Below, piece by piece: positions 1 through 6,457 of a stretch of 6,571 nucleotides of DNA. The first letter of the stretch is position 1, and each line of letters opens with the position of its first letter. This DNA comes from Gammaproteobacteria bacterium (lineage in GTDB: Bacteria > Pseudomonadota > Gammaproteobacteria > UBA5335). Position numbers and translations under genes: made by a program. The stretch is from the NCBI GenBank assembly GCA_011620145.1, contig WOZT01000035.1, positions 1 to 6,571 of the forward strand, given 5' to 3'. The notes below the pieces were generated by a model, which was not told where the DNA came from, did no database searches, and saw only the letters and a program-made list of their open reading frames with translations.

Positions 1-726
1 TGGGCAGGCTGGCTGGCGCTGGTCTTTGCCAGCCTGCTGGTGGTGGGCTGTGCCGAGAAGACGGCGCGCTCCCCGCGCAACAGCGTTGATGCGCTGCACT
101 ATAGCCTCCAGCTTGGTTACGGCTACATGGAAAATGGCCAGTACACCGTCGCCATCGAAAAATTCCAGCGTGCCCTGGAATTGGATAAAAATTCGTCGGA
201 GGCCTATCTCGGGTTGGCAGAAACCTACGCCCGGCTCGGTCAGCGCGCCAAGGCCGAAGAGCATTACCGGCGAGCCATTGCCTTGGCCAAAAATCCGGGG
301 TCTGCACACAACAATTACGGTGTGTTTCTCTGTGGCCAGGGGAGTCTGCGTGCTGCGGAATCCGAGTTCCTCGCAGCTCTGGCCGATCCGACCTACAAAA
401 CCCCGGCATTTGCCTACACCAACGCCGCCATCTGCGTGCGCAAATTGCCTGATTTACCCAAGGCCAAAGGCTATCTGAATCAAGCCATCCAGGTTGATCC
501 ACGTTATCCCGAGGCTTGGCGCGAACTCGCCGGTCTGGCTTTGGATGAACATCAGTATGCGGCGGCGCGTGGATATCTCGAGCGTTACCATCAATTGACC
601 GCTCCGGGGCGGGATTCGCTGACTCTGGCCTATCGCATTGAGTCCGCGGCTGGTAATACGGCTGCTGCCGAGCGCTTGGCAGAACGGCTCAAGAAGGACT
701 TTGGCGATGACGTCTCCGCCCACTGA
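1..726 (+). CDS. pilW: Type IV pilus biogenesis/stability lipoprotein PilW (PilF), 5' truncated by window edge
   Basis: PilW (PilF in Pseudomonas) is an outer-membrane lipoprotein of TPR repeats that helps the PilQ secretin reach and assemble in the outer membrane. Reading frame 1 is open from the first base. It encodes a hydrophobic stretch and then the lipobox VVGC, with the lipidated Cys at visible codon 17 (bases 49-51). The real start therefore lies a few codons upstream, and the GTG codons at 40 and 43 are signal-peptide valines rather than starts. The mature part (about 225 residues) is made of TPR-like helix pairs at roughly 35-66, 68-99, 102-133, 137-170 and 171-204. The NNYGVFLCGQG stretch (visible residues 104-114) is typical of the TIGR02521 PilW/PilF family. 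The 3' end overlaps rodZ by 20 bases, which suggests coupled translation. Family assignment is secure; its function in this organism is inferred from the family. Confidence 0.93.
   Translation, partial: WAGWLALVFASLLVVGCAEKTARSPRNSVDALHYSLQLGYGYMENGQYTVAIEKFQRALELDKNSSEAYLGLAETYARLGQRAKAEEHYRRAIALAKNPGSAHNNYGVFLCGQGSLRAAESEFLAALADPTYKTPAFAYTNAAICVRKLPDLPKAKGYLNQAIQVDPRYPEAWRELAGLALDEHQYAAARGYLERYHQLTAPGRDSLTLAYRIESAAGNTAAAERLAERLKKDFGDDVSAH
692..698 (+). promoter_or_regulatory. Shine-Dalgarno site for rodZ inside pilW
   Basis: AGAAGGA lies within the last codons of pilW, with 8 bases between the AAGGA core and ATG 707. It selects ATG 707 over the upstream in-frame codon at 638, which lies deep inside pilW, and over the in-frame GTG at 728. 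Confidence 0.7.
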
Positions 727-1690
727 CGTGCAGACTTCCGGTTCGCCTCGACCTGGCGGTTTTGGGGCTTTGCTGCGGGCTGCGCGGGAAGCGCGCGGTT
801 TGGGGCGCCAGAGCATTGCCGATGCGCTGCGACTGTCTCCACGCATGGTGGAAGCCATTGAATCCGAGGATTTGAGCAGTCTGCCACCCCCTTTGTTCAT
901 CAAGGGTTATCTGCGCAGTTATGCCGCCTTGGTCGGGTTGGATGAAACCGCTTTGACGCGCGATTTCGAGTCCTGGGTGCCAACTACCGATCCGCTGCGG
1001 ATTGCCGCCGTGCGTAATCGCCCCACCGCCGATCTGAGCGATGTGGGACGGGGGCGTCAGCTTGCCTCGGCTATCCTGTTGCTGGCGGTTATCGGTGGGG
1101 TGACGTTCTGGTGGTTGCGACCCGCCTCTACAACGCAGCCCGTTGTTTCCGTCGAAGAGAATCAAGCGATTCAAGATTCGGCCACAGTCCCGGATCCCGT
1201 TCCGGAAGGTCTTCCCGAGACTCAATCGTCGCCGGAAGAAGCGCCGCCCGATGAGTCGCAGGCTATGGCGGAGGATGCTTCGCCCTCCGGAGATGGCGTA
1301 TTGGAGGAAGCTGTTCCGCTGCCCCCTCCGCCGGTTGCGACTCCGGCACGATCCGTTCAACAGGATCCCGTTCCCGCCACCGCTCTTGCTGCGCCGCCTG
1401 CAGTTGCAGGGAAACCCGATGAGACTCCGCAGGAACAAGGCACCGCCGTGCTGAAAATCCGTTATCAACAGGATTGCTGGACGGAAGTGCGCGACGCGCG
1501 CGGCCGCCAGTTGATCTACCGTCTTGCCAAGGCAGGGAGTGAACAGGAAGTGAGCGGCGATCCACCTTTTGCGCTCTATTTGGGCTATGCCCCGGGCGTC
1601 GAGGTGGCGATTGATGGACGACCGGTTCCCATTGCTCCGATCATTGGCAGTTCAACAGTGGCTCGCTTCAAGCTGGAGCGTCCTCGCTGA
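707..1690 (+). CDS. rodZ: Cytoskeleton/cell-shape protein RodZ
   Basis: RodZ is a single-pass inner-membrane protein that links cytoplasmic MreB filaments to the elongasome and helps keep rod shape. From ATG 707 it has 327 residues, close to the 337 of E. coli RodZ. A Cro/CI-like helix-turn-helix domain spans about residues 19-80. Its LFIKGYLRSYAALVGL segment carries the aromatic positions (F64, Y68) that in the family contact MreB. A short basic segment (GRGRQ, 114-118) precedes the transmembrane helix at about 119-137 (LASAILLLAVIGGVTFWWL). A Pro/Glu/Ala-rich periplasmic linker runs from about 138 to 245. The C-terminal RodZ domain (DUF4115, 247-325) opens with LKIRYQQDCWTEVRDARGRQ. This is the complete textbook architecture. 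The gene overlaps pilW by 20 bases and is followed directly by hisS, without the ispG found there in E. coli. Confidence 0.95.
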   Translation: MTSPPTDVQTSGSPRPGGFGALLRAAREARGLGRQSIADALRLSPRMVEAIESEDLSSLPPPLFIKGYLRSYAALVGLDETALTRDFESWVPTTDPLRIAAVRNRPTADLSDVGRGRQLASAILLLAVIGGVTFWWLRPASTTQPVVSVEENQAIQDSATVPDPVPEGLPETQSSPEEAPPDESQAMAEDASPSGDGVLEEAVPLPPPPVATPARSVQQDPVPATALAAPPAVAGKPDETPQEQGTAVLKIRYQQDCWTEVRDARGRQLIYRLAKAGSEQEVSGDPPFALYLGYAPGVEVAIDGRPVPIAPIIGSSTVARFKLERPR

Positions 1691-1742
1691 TATTTTCCGT
1701 CCCCTTGTTCTGATCCAGAATGCGCCCTCCCGAAACCAACCC

Positions 1743-1749
1743 AAGGAAG
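1743..1749 (+). promoter_or_regulatory. Shine-Dalgarno site that places the hisS start at TTG 1756
   Basis: AAGGAAG sits here, 8 bases (measured from AAGGA) before TTG 1756 and 5 bases before the adjacent TTG 1753. The upstream in-frame ATG at 1720 has no purine-rich site in front of it. Proteins started from that ATG would carry 12 extra residues not expected in the family. Confidence 0.65.
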
Positions 1750-1755
1750 CGATTG

Positions 1756-3039
1756 TTGACTGCTTTGACCGCCGTGCGCGGCATGAACGATATTTTGCCG
1801 GAGGCGACGCCACGCTGGCGTGACCTGGAATCGGTGGTCGCTCGGCTCTTGGCGGCCCGTGGCTACCAAGAGATCCGTTTGCCCTTGGTCGAGCGCACTG
1901 CGCTGTTTCAGCATTCCATCGGTGAAGTGACCGATATCGTCGAAAAAGAGATGTACACCTTCACGGATCGCGGTGGGGACAGCCTGAGCTTGCGTCCGGA
2001 AGGCACGGCCGGCTGCGTACGTGCCATGATTGAAAACAAGCTGTTGGCTCAGGAGGGGGCGGCTCACCGGGTGTGGTATGCCGGGCCCATGTTCCGGCAT
2101 GAACGACCGCAAAAAGGTCGCTACCGTCAATTTCATCAGATCGGAGTGGAAGCCTTTGGCATGCCCGGTCCCGATGTGGATGCCGAGCAAATCGTGCTCA
2201 GCGCGCGCTTATGGGAAACCTTGGGGATCTCGGCCGTCCGTCTGCAGATCAACAGCCTGGGCACGCCTGCCAGTCGCTTGGCCTACCGCGAACGACTGGT
2301 GGTCTATTTCAGCCGCTATGAGCGGGATCTGGACGAGGATAGCCAACGGCGGTTACACACCAATCCGCTGCGTATTCTGGATAGCAAGAATCCCGACCTG
2401 GCAGAATTGATCGCGGCAGCCCCCGCGCTACCGGATAGCTTGGACGGAGCTTCCCGCGCCCATTTCGCGGAGCTTTGCGCCCTGCTGGAAGCCGCTGGAG
2501 TGGCTTACACCCATAATCCGCGTCTGGTAAGAGGTCTGGATTACTACACCCATACCGTATTTGAATGGATCACCGACCGGTTGGGTGCCCAGGATGCGGT
2601 TTGTTCGGGAGGTCGCTACGATGGCCTGGTGGCCCGGTTGGGCGGGCGGGAAACCCCTGCAGTCGGCTTTGCGCTCGGGATGGAGCGCGTGGTGGCCCTG
2701 TTGGAAGACGCTCAGATTGCCTCGCCTCAGTTGGTGCCAGACTGCTATCTGGTCTGGGCCGGCGAAGGTTTGGCGGCTCCGGCTCTGGAACTGGCTGAAC
2801 AATTGCGCAACAGCAGTGGTTTGCGGGTGATCCAGCATTGCGGCGGCGGGAGCTTCAAGGCCCAGCTCAAGCGGGCTGATCGCAGCGGCGCCCGTTTTGC
2901 TCTGATACTGGGGGAGCAGGAGTGGGCCACCGGCAGTGTTCAGGTGAAGCCTTTGCGAGCGGACCAACCCCAGAGCACCGTCCCCTTGACTACCTTGCCA
3001 GCCTGGCTGGCGCAGCAGGATATTGGTTCGAGCCGGTAG
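1756..3039 (+). CDS. hisS: Histidine--tRNA ligase
   Basis: HisRS is a cytosolic class II synthetase that activates histidine with ATP and charges tRNA-His. From TTG 1756 the protein has 427 residues (E. coli: 424) and begins with [15 protein letters not shown], in register with the family's short N-terminus before the RGMNDxLP motif. Visible signatures, numbered from this start, are LRPEGT (79-84), motif 2 [16 protein letters not shown] (113-128), the histidine-binding RGLDYYT (259-265), the glycine-rich SGGRYDGL segment (284-291) and motif 3 ALGMERV (306-312). The anticodon-binding domain covers about 325-413 and includes [14 protein letters not shown]. No catalytic motif is missing. An automated start at ATG 1720 (439 residues) is possible but less likely. 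The gene lies 65 bases after rodZ and 44 bases before yfgM, in the usual gammaproteobacterial order apart from the missing ispG. Confidence 0.96.
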   Translation: MTALTAVRGMNDILPEATPRWRDLESVVARLLAARGYQEIRLPLVERTALFQHSIGEVTDIVEKEMYTFTDRGGDSLSLRPEGTAGCVRAMIENKLLAQEGAAHRVWYAGPMFRHERPQKGRYRQFHQIGVEAFGMPGPDVDAEQIVLSARLWETLGISAVRLQINSLGTPASRLAYRERLVVYFSRYERDLDEDSQRRLHTNPLRILDSKNPDLAELIAAAPALPDSLDGASRAHFAELCALLEAAGVAYTHNPRLVRGLDYYTHTVFEWITDRLGAQDAVCSGGRYDGLVARLGGRETPAVGFALGMERVVALLEDAQIASPQLVPDCYLVWAGEGLAAPALELAEQLRNSSGLRVIQHCGGGSFKAQLKRADRSGARFALILGEQEWATGSVQVKPLRADQPQSTVPLTTLPAWLAQQDIGSSR

Positions 3040-3069
3040 GCACCATTCCATCACATTGAAAATTTCGGC

Positions 3070-3075
3070 AAGGAG
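3070..3075 (+). promoter_or_regulatory. Shine-Dalgarno site for the yfgM TTG start
   Basis: AAGGAG lies 8 bases before TTG 3084. The nearby ATGs at 3094 and 3103 are both out of frame with yfgM, so this site and the TTG define the start. Confidence 0.75.
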
Positions 3076-3083
3076 CGGCAGTT

Positions 3084-3719
3084 TTGACGCAGCATGGTGA
3101 AGATGAATTCGACCGACTCAAAGGTTGGTGGCAGGATTATGGCAATTATCTGCTGGCGGGAGTGCTGTTCGGTCTGGCACTGATTCTGGGCTGGCGCTTT
3201 TATCAAAGCCATCTGAACGGCCAGGCTGTGCAGGCTTCGGAATATTACGAACAGCTAAAGGTGGCTGTTGCGCGCGATGACGCCCCGTCCATCCAGGCGC
3301 TCGAACAAACCCTGCGCGATCGATTCGGCAGTTCTCCCTATGCCGCTCTCGGGGAGTTCGAGGTCGCCCATCGGGCCGTAGGCAAGGAAGACCTGACCAC
3401 CGCTCGTGACGCCTTGCAGCGTGCCCTGGAGTTAGCCAAGGGCGACCCCTTGAGCGATCTGGCGCGGGTGCGTTTGGCTCAGGTGCAGATGGCCCAGGAA
3501 GGCCCCGAGCCGGCTTTGGTGACCCTCAAGGCCATCAGTCATGATTCCCCGTTTGTGGCGCTTTCCGAGGAAGTGAAGGGCGATGCCTTGCGCTTGTTGG
3601 GACGTCTGGATGAAGCCCGGGAAGCCTATCGTGCAGCGCAACAGGCCGCAGTCAAGGCCGAGATGGACGATCGTCTGATTGGCTTGAAATTAAAGGACCT
3701 TGGGGGAGAAACATCGTGA
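3084..3719 (+). CDS. yfgM: YfgM: membrane-anchored TPR chaperone of the Sec translocon
   Basis: In E. coli, YfgM is an inner-membrane protein that works with PpiD at SecYEG to help newly exported proteins in the periplasm. This 211-residue product (E. coli: 206) has a short acidic cytoplasmic N-terminus with the FDRLKGWWQDYG segment. One transmembrane helix follows at about residues 21-40 (YLLAGVLFGLALILGWRFYQ). The rest is a helical TPR-like periplasmic domain (TPR_21/YfgM family), with repeats such as ARDALQRALELAKGDPLSDL and AREAYRAAQQAAVKAE. The TTG start is supported by AAGGAG 8 bases upstream and by the absence of any nearby in-frame ATG. It ends in a 4-base GTGA overlap with bamB. Identification rests on topology plus the position between hisS and bamB. 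The detailed role is inferred from E. coli. Confidence 0.9.
   Translation: MTQHGEDEFDRLKGWWQDYGNYLLAGVLFGLALILGWRFYQSHLNGQAVQASEYYEQLKVAVARDDAPSIQALEQTLRDRFGSSPYAALGEFEVAHRAVGKEDLTTARDALQRALELAKGDPLSDLARVRLAQVQMAQEGPEPALVTLKAISHDSPFVALSEEVKGDALRLLGRLDEAREAYRAAQQAAVKAEMDDRLIGLKLKDLGGETS
3703..3708 (+). promoter_or_regulatory. Shine-Dalgarno site for the bamB GTG start
   Basis: GGGGAG lies 7 bases before GTG 3716. That GTG overlaps the yfgM stop as GTGA (3716-3719), a classic arrangement for translational coupling. Confidence 0.65.
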
Positions 3720-4873
3720 AAGCGCGTCTCTGGCTGATGATCTTGCTGGCCCTGGGGGTCAGTGCTTGCGGCAGCTTGAATTGGCGCAGCAAACCGGTTG
3801 AGCCACCGGCACCGTTACCCAAGATTGACAAGGCACTGTCGGTCGAATCGTTGTGGTCACTGGATCTGGGCAGCAAGAGCGAGGAGCGCTTTCCCTATCT
3901 GGCACCGGCGATTGGCGGAGATCGTGTGTACGCGGCCAGCGCCGATGGCAATGTGGTGGCGGTGACTTTGAGCAGCGGCAAGCCGGCATGGAAGATCAAA
4001 ACGGGCGCTCGCATCAGTGCCGGCCCGTCGTGGACAGAGAATACGCTGTTGCTGGGCACCCTGGATGGTGAAGTTCTGGCGCTATCCGCTACCGACGGCA
4101 GTGTGCGCTGGCGTCGGCAGATGAGCAGCGAAGTACTGGCGACTCCGCGGGCTGACCAGGGGGTGGCGGTGGTCCGGACGCTTGACGGGCGTGTCACCGG
4201 CTTGAATCTGGCCGATGGCAGCAATCGTTGGGTCTATGAAAGCACGGTTCCCTCACTCACGTTGCGTGGAACCGGCGCCCCATTGCTGGAAAACGGCTTT
4301 GCCATGGTGGGCCTGGATAATGGCAAAGTGATCGCCCTGCGCCTGTCGGATGGCCGGCTGGCCTGGGAAGAAACGGTGGCGGTCCCCACCGGACGCTCGG
4401 AAGTGGAGCGAATGGTCGACATTGATGGGGACCCTGCCGTGCTCGCAGGGGGATTGTTCGTGGTGACCTTCCAGGGCAAGGCGGCGGGTTTTGATCTGCG
4501 CACGGGTCGGCGGGTCTGGGATCGCCCCACATCGTCCTATCAAAGCCTGGTGGCAAGCCGCGAGGAGATCTATCAGGTCGATGACAAGTCCCGCATCAGC
4601 GCGTTGGAACTCAAGACGGGCAATCCGCTGTGGACCGAGGAGGCATTGCTGAGGCGCGACCTCACCGCACCGGCTTTGACGGATAATCGCCTGGTGGTCG
4701 CGGATGCGGAAGGCTATGTGTTCTGGCTGGATCGGGGAACAGGTCACGTTGTCGCTCAGGAACGGGTGGATCGCCACGGTATCAGTGCCCGACCGCTGGC
4801 GGCTGGGGATGGCATCGTGGTCGTTCAGGGCCGGGGAGGGCGGCTGGCCGCCCTTCGGATTCGGCGTGGTTGA
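3716..4873 (+). CDS. bamB: Outer-membrane protein assembly factor BamB (lipoprotein)
   Basis: BamB is a lipoprotein of the BAM complex. It binds the POTRA domains of BamA on the periplasmic side of the outer membrane and aids beta-barrel insertion. The 385-residue product (E. coli: 392) has a signal peptide ending in lipobox VSAC with Cys18. Gly follows at +2 rather than Asp, consistent with outer-membrane sorting. The rest is an eight-bladed PQQ-type propeller. Blade repeats are visible at about 77-96, 116-133, 156-173, 201-218, 253-269, 289-306, 331-350 and 373-382, each with a pattern like DGxVxALxxxxGxxxW. The loop SLTLRG (180-185) and DID (235-237) align with the E. coli residues L173, L175, R176, D227 and D229 reported to matter for BamA binding. 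The gene overlaps yfgM by 4 bases and ends 16 bases before der. Confidence 0.95.
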   Translation: MKARLWLMILLALGVSACGSLNWRSKPVEPPAPLPKIDKALSVESLWSLDLGSKSEERFPYLAPAIGGDRVYAASADGNVVAVTLSSGKPAWKIKTGARISAGPSWTENTLLLGTLDGEVLALSATDGSVRWRRQMSSEVLATPRADQGVAVVRTLDGRVTGLNLADGSNRWVYESTVPSLTLRGTGAPLLENGFAMVGLDNGKVIALRLSDGRLAWEETVAVPTGRSEVERMVDIDGDPAVLAGGLFVVTFQGKAAGFDLRTGRRVWDRPTSSYQSLVASREEIYQVDDKSRISALELKTGNPLWTEEALLRRDLTAPALTDNRLVVADAEGYVFWLDRGTGHVVAQERVDRHGISARPLAAGDGIVVVQGRGGRLAALRIRRG

Positions 4874-4889
4874 GGAACCCCTGGTTCCG

Positions 4890-6284
4890 ATGCTGCCGGT
4901 TGTGGCGCTTCTGGGCCGCCCCAATGTCGGAAAATCCACCCTGTTCAACCGTTTGACGCGCAGTCGGGATGCCTTGGTCGCCGATTTTCCGGGGCTCACG
5001 CGCGACCGCCAGTATGGCTATGGTCGGATGGGTCCGACGCCTTATGTGGTGGTCGATACCGGCGGACTGTCCGGTGAGGCCGAGGGACTGGATGCCCTGA
5101 GCGCCGATCAGGCACGCCGGGCGTTGGATGAGGCCGATGCGGTCTTGTTTCTGGTGGACGCTCGCGAGGGATTGAGTGCCCAGGATGAGGTGTTGACGCA
5201 GTGGGTCCGCCGCAGTGGCAAGCCGGTGTTCCTGGTGGCCAACAAGAGCGAAGGGCTGGCTCCGGAAGCGGCAGCCGCCGATTTCGTCACCCTCGGCATG
5301 GGCACGGTCCATGCGCTTTCCGCAGCCCATGGCCAGGGCGTGGCGAAGCTGATGGAGGAGGTCTGTGCGATCCTGCCCAGGTCGCTGGAAGAACCCCGCG
5401 AGGAATCGGATACGGCCATCCGGGTCGCCGTGGTCGGCCGCCCCAATGTGGGTAAATCCACCCTCATCAACCGCATTCTGGGCGAGGAGCGGCTGGTGGC
5501 CTCGGAAACCCCGGGAACCACGCGGGACGCGATCGCGGTGCCGTTTGCGCGCGACGATCAGGATTATGTGCTGGTGGATACGGCAGGCATCCGGCGCCGC
5601 GCACGGGTTGAGCAGGTCATCGAGAAATTCAGTATCGTCAAGACCTTGCAGGCCATTGATGCGGCGGATGTGGTGTTGTTCATGTTCGATGGCCGGGAAG
5701 GTGTCACGGAACAGGACGCCAGTCTGCTGGGGCTGGTGATCGAGCGGGGACGGGCCTTGGTGCTGGCGGTGAACAAATGGGATGGGCTGTCTCACGGCGC
5801 GCGCGAGCGTATCCGCGCGGAACTGGCTCGGCGCCTGCCCTTCGCTGATTTTGCCCGTACTCATTTCATTTCGGCGCTGCACGGTTCCGGGGTGGGCGGC
5901 GTGTTCGAGTCGCTCCAGGCCGCCCACGCCGCAGGTCGCGCCGATCTGTCGACGCCCCAGCTCAGCCGTTTGTTGCAGGAGGCAGTCACGGTGCACCAGC
6001 CCCCCTTGGTGCGGGGTCGGCGGATCAAGCTGCGCTATGCCCATCAGGGCGGCCGGCAACCGCCGGTGATTGTGATCCATGGCAATCAAACAGATTCTGT
6101 TCCAGATACTTACAAGCGCTATTTGATAAATTACTTCAGAAAATCCCTGGGGCTTTTCGGTACGCCGATGCGAGTTGAATTCAAATCAGGCGAAAACCCT
6201 TTTGAAGGCCGCCCCAACCCACTGACCACTCGTCAGTTGAACAAGCGACGCCGCATGATCAGTCACTTCAAGAAAAATGACTGA
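4890..6284 (+). CDS. der: Ribosome biogenesis GTPase Der (EngA)
   Basis: Der is an essential GTPase with two G domains in tandem that acts in 50S ribosomal subunit assembly. From ATG 4890 it has 464 residues (E. coli: 490) and begins LPVVALLGRPNVGKSTLFNR, as family members do. G domain 1 has the P-loop GRPNVGKST (9-17), LTRDR (36-40), DTGG (56-59), NKSE (118-121) and SAAHG (144-148). G domain 2 has GRPNVGKST (183-191), PGTTRDA (208-214), DTAG (230-233) and NKWD (295-298). A KH-like domain fills about 355-464 and ends in a basic tail (NKRRRMISHFKKND). The first G4 motif ends in Glu rather than the usual Asp. The nearest Shine-Dalgarno match, GAGGA at 4872-4876, is 13 bases from the ATG, which is rather far. 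An in-frame GTG at 4866 would overlap bamB and lacks its own site. The last part of the gene (about 6080-6145) is markedly richer in A+T. Confidence 0.95.
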   Translation: MLPVVALLGRPNVGKSTLFNRLTRSRDALVADFPGLTRDRQYGYGRMGPTPYVVVDTGGLSGEAEGLDALSADQARRALDEADAVLFLVDAREGLSAQDEVLTQWVRRSGKPVFLVANKSEGLAPEAAAADFVTLGMGTVHALSAAHGQGVAKLMEEVCAILPRSLEEPREESDTAIRVAVVGRPNVGKSTLINRILGEERLVASETPGTTRDAIAVPFARDDQDYVLVDTAGIRRRARVEQVIEKFSIVKTLQAIDAADVVLFMFDGREGVTEQDASLLGLVIERGRALVLAVNKWDGLSHGARERIRAELARRLPFADFARTHFISALHGSGVGGVFESLQAAHAAGRADLSTPQLSRLLQEAVTVHQPPLVRGRRIKLRYAHQGGRQPPVIVIHGNQTDSVPDTYKRYLINYFRKSLGLFGTPMRVEFKSGENPFEGRPNPLTTRQLNKRRRMISHFKKND

Positions 6285-6382
6285 TCGATTTCTTAGGCGT
6301 CAATTACCTGGCGCATCACGCTGTGTCATCCATGGGTCACTTGTGCTTTGACCTCGCTCGGACCACCATCAATCCGCTCGCT

Positions 6383-6396
6383 TTGATTTGAATCAA
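6383..6396. promoter_or_regulatory. Perfect FNR/ANR-type operator
   Basis: TTGATTTGAATCAA matches the FNR/ANR consensus TTGAT-N4-ATCAA at all ten fixed positions. FNR-family regulators use such boxes to respond to oxygen, or to NO in the DNR branch. The box lies in the gap between der and the gene at 6458, 61 bases before that gene's start codon. It differs from the CRP consensus (TGTGA-N6-TCACA). Its centre is 41.5 bases before position 6431, the spacing of class II activated promoters, and a -10-like hexamer lies in register. The match is directly visible; regulation is inferred. Confidence 0.75.
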
Positions 6397-6418
6397 GCCT
6401 CGCAGTCCTGGAGAGCAC

Positions 6419-6424
6419 CAGAAT
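6419..6424 (+). promoter_or_regulatory. Putative -10 element of an FNR-dependent promoter
   Basis: CAGAAT matches TATAAT at 4 of 6 positions, including the important second A and final T. If transcription starts at A6431, this hexamer occupies -12 to -7 and the FNR box is centred at -41.5, with no proper -35 element, as expected for a class II activator-dependent promoter. The leader would be 27 bases long. A hexamer this short can match by chance; the spacing is what makes it credible. Confidence 0.45.
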
Positions 6425-6457
6425 GGCGCCACACAGGGCCTGCGATAGGGAGGGGTG

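Noticed and set aside
36..43. GCTGGTGG octamers identical to the E. coli Chi site (also in der near 5470 and 5570)
   Set aside because: They fall on Leu-Val codons in a G+C-rich genome where they arise by chance, and the Chi sequence of this organism is unknown.
26..478. Plus-strand frame of 150 codons overlapping pilW
   Set aside because: The pilW frame has a lipobox and TPR repeats; this frame gives an Arg/Pro/Ser-rich product with no domain.
689..1468. Open frame of 259 codons on the minus strand opposite rodZ
   Set aside because: Its translation is low-complexity and Arg/Gly-rich, and the + strand gene has a full RodZ architecture. It is a shadow frame.
4782..6089. Open frame of 435 codons on the minus strand opposite der
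   Set aside because: It is the complement of a well-supported GTPase gene. Long antisense frames are expected from codon bias in G+C-rich genes, and its translation shows no recognisable domain.
6348..6376. Possible sigma-70 promoter with TTGACC as -35
   Set aside because: No acceptable -10 hexamer is found 16-18 bases downstream; the best is 3 of 6 matches.
6285..6380. Possible rho-independent terminator after der
   Set aside because: Only tiny inverted repeats are present (for example GCG/CGC in 6311-6321) and no T-run follows. Read-through from der into the next gene cannot be excluded.
6332..6391. Nineteen-codon ORF after der (ATG 6332)
   Set aside because: It has no ribosome binding site and runs across the FNR box, so it is probably chance.
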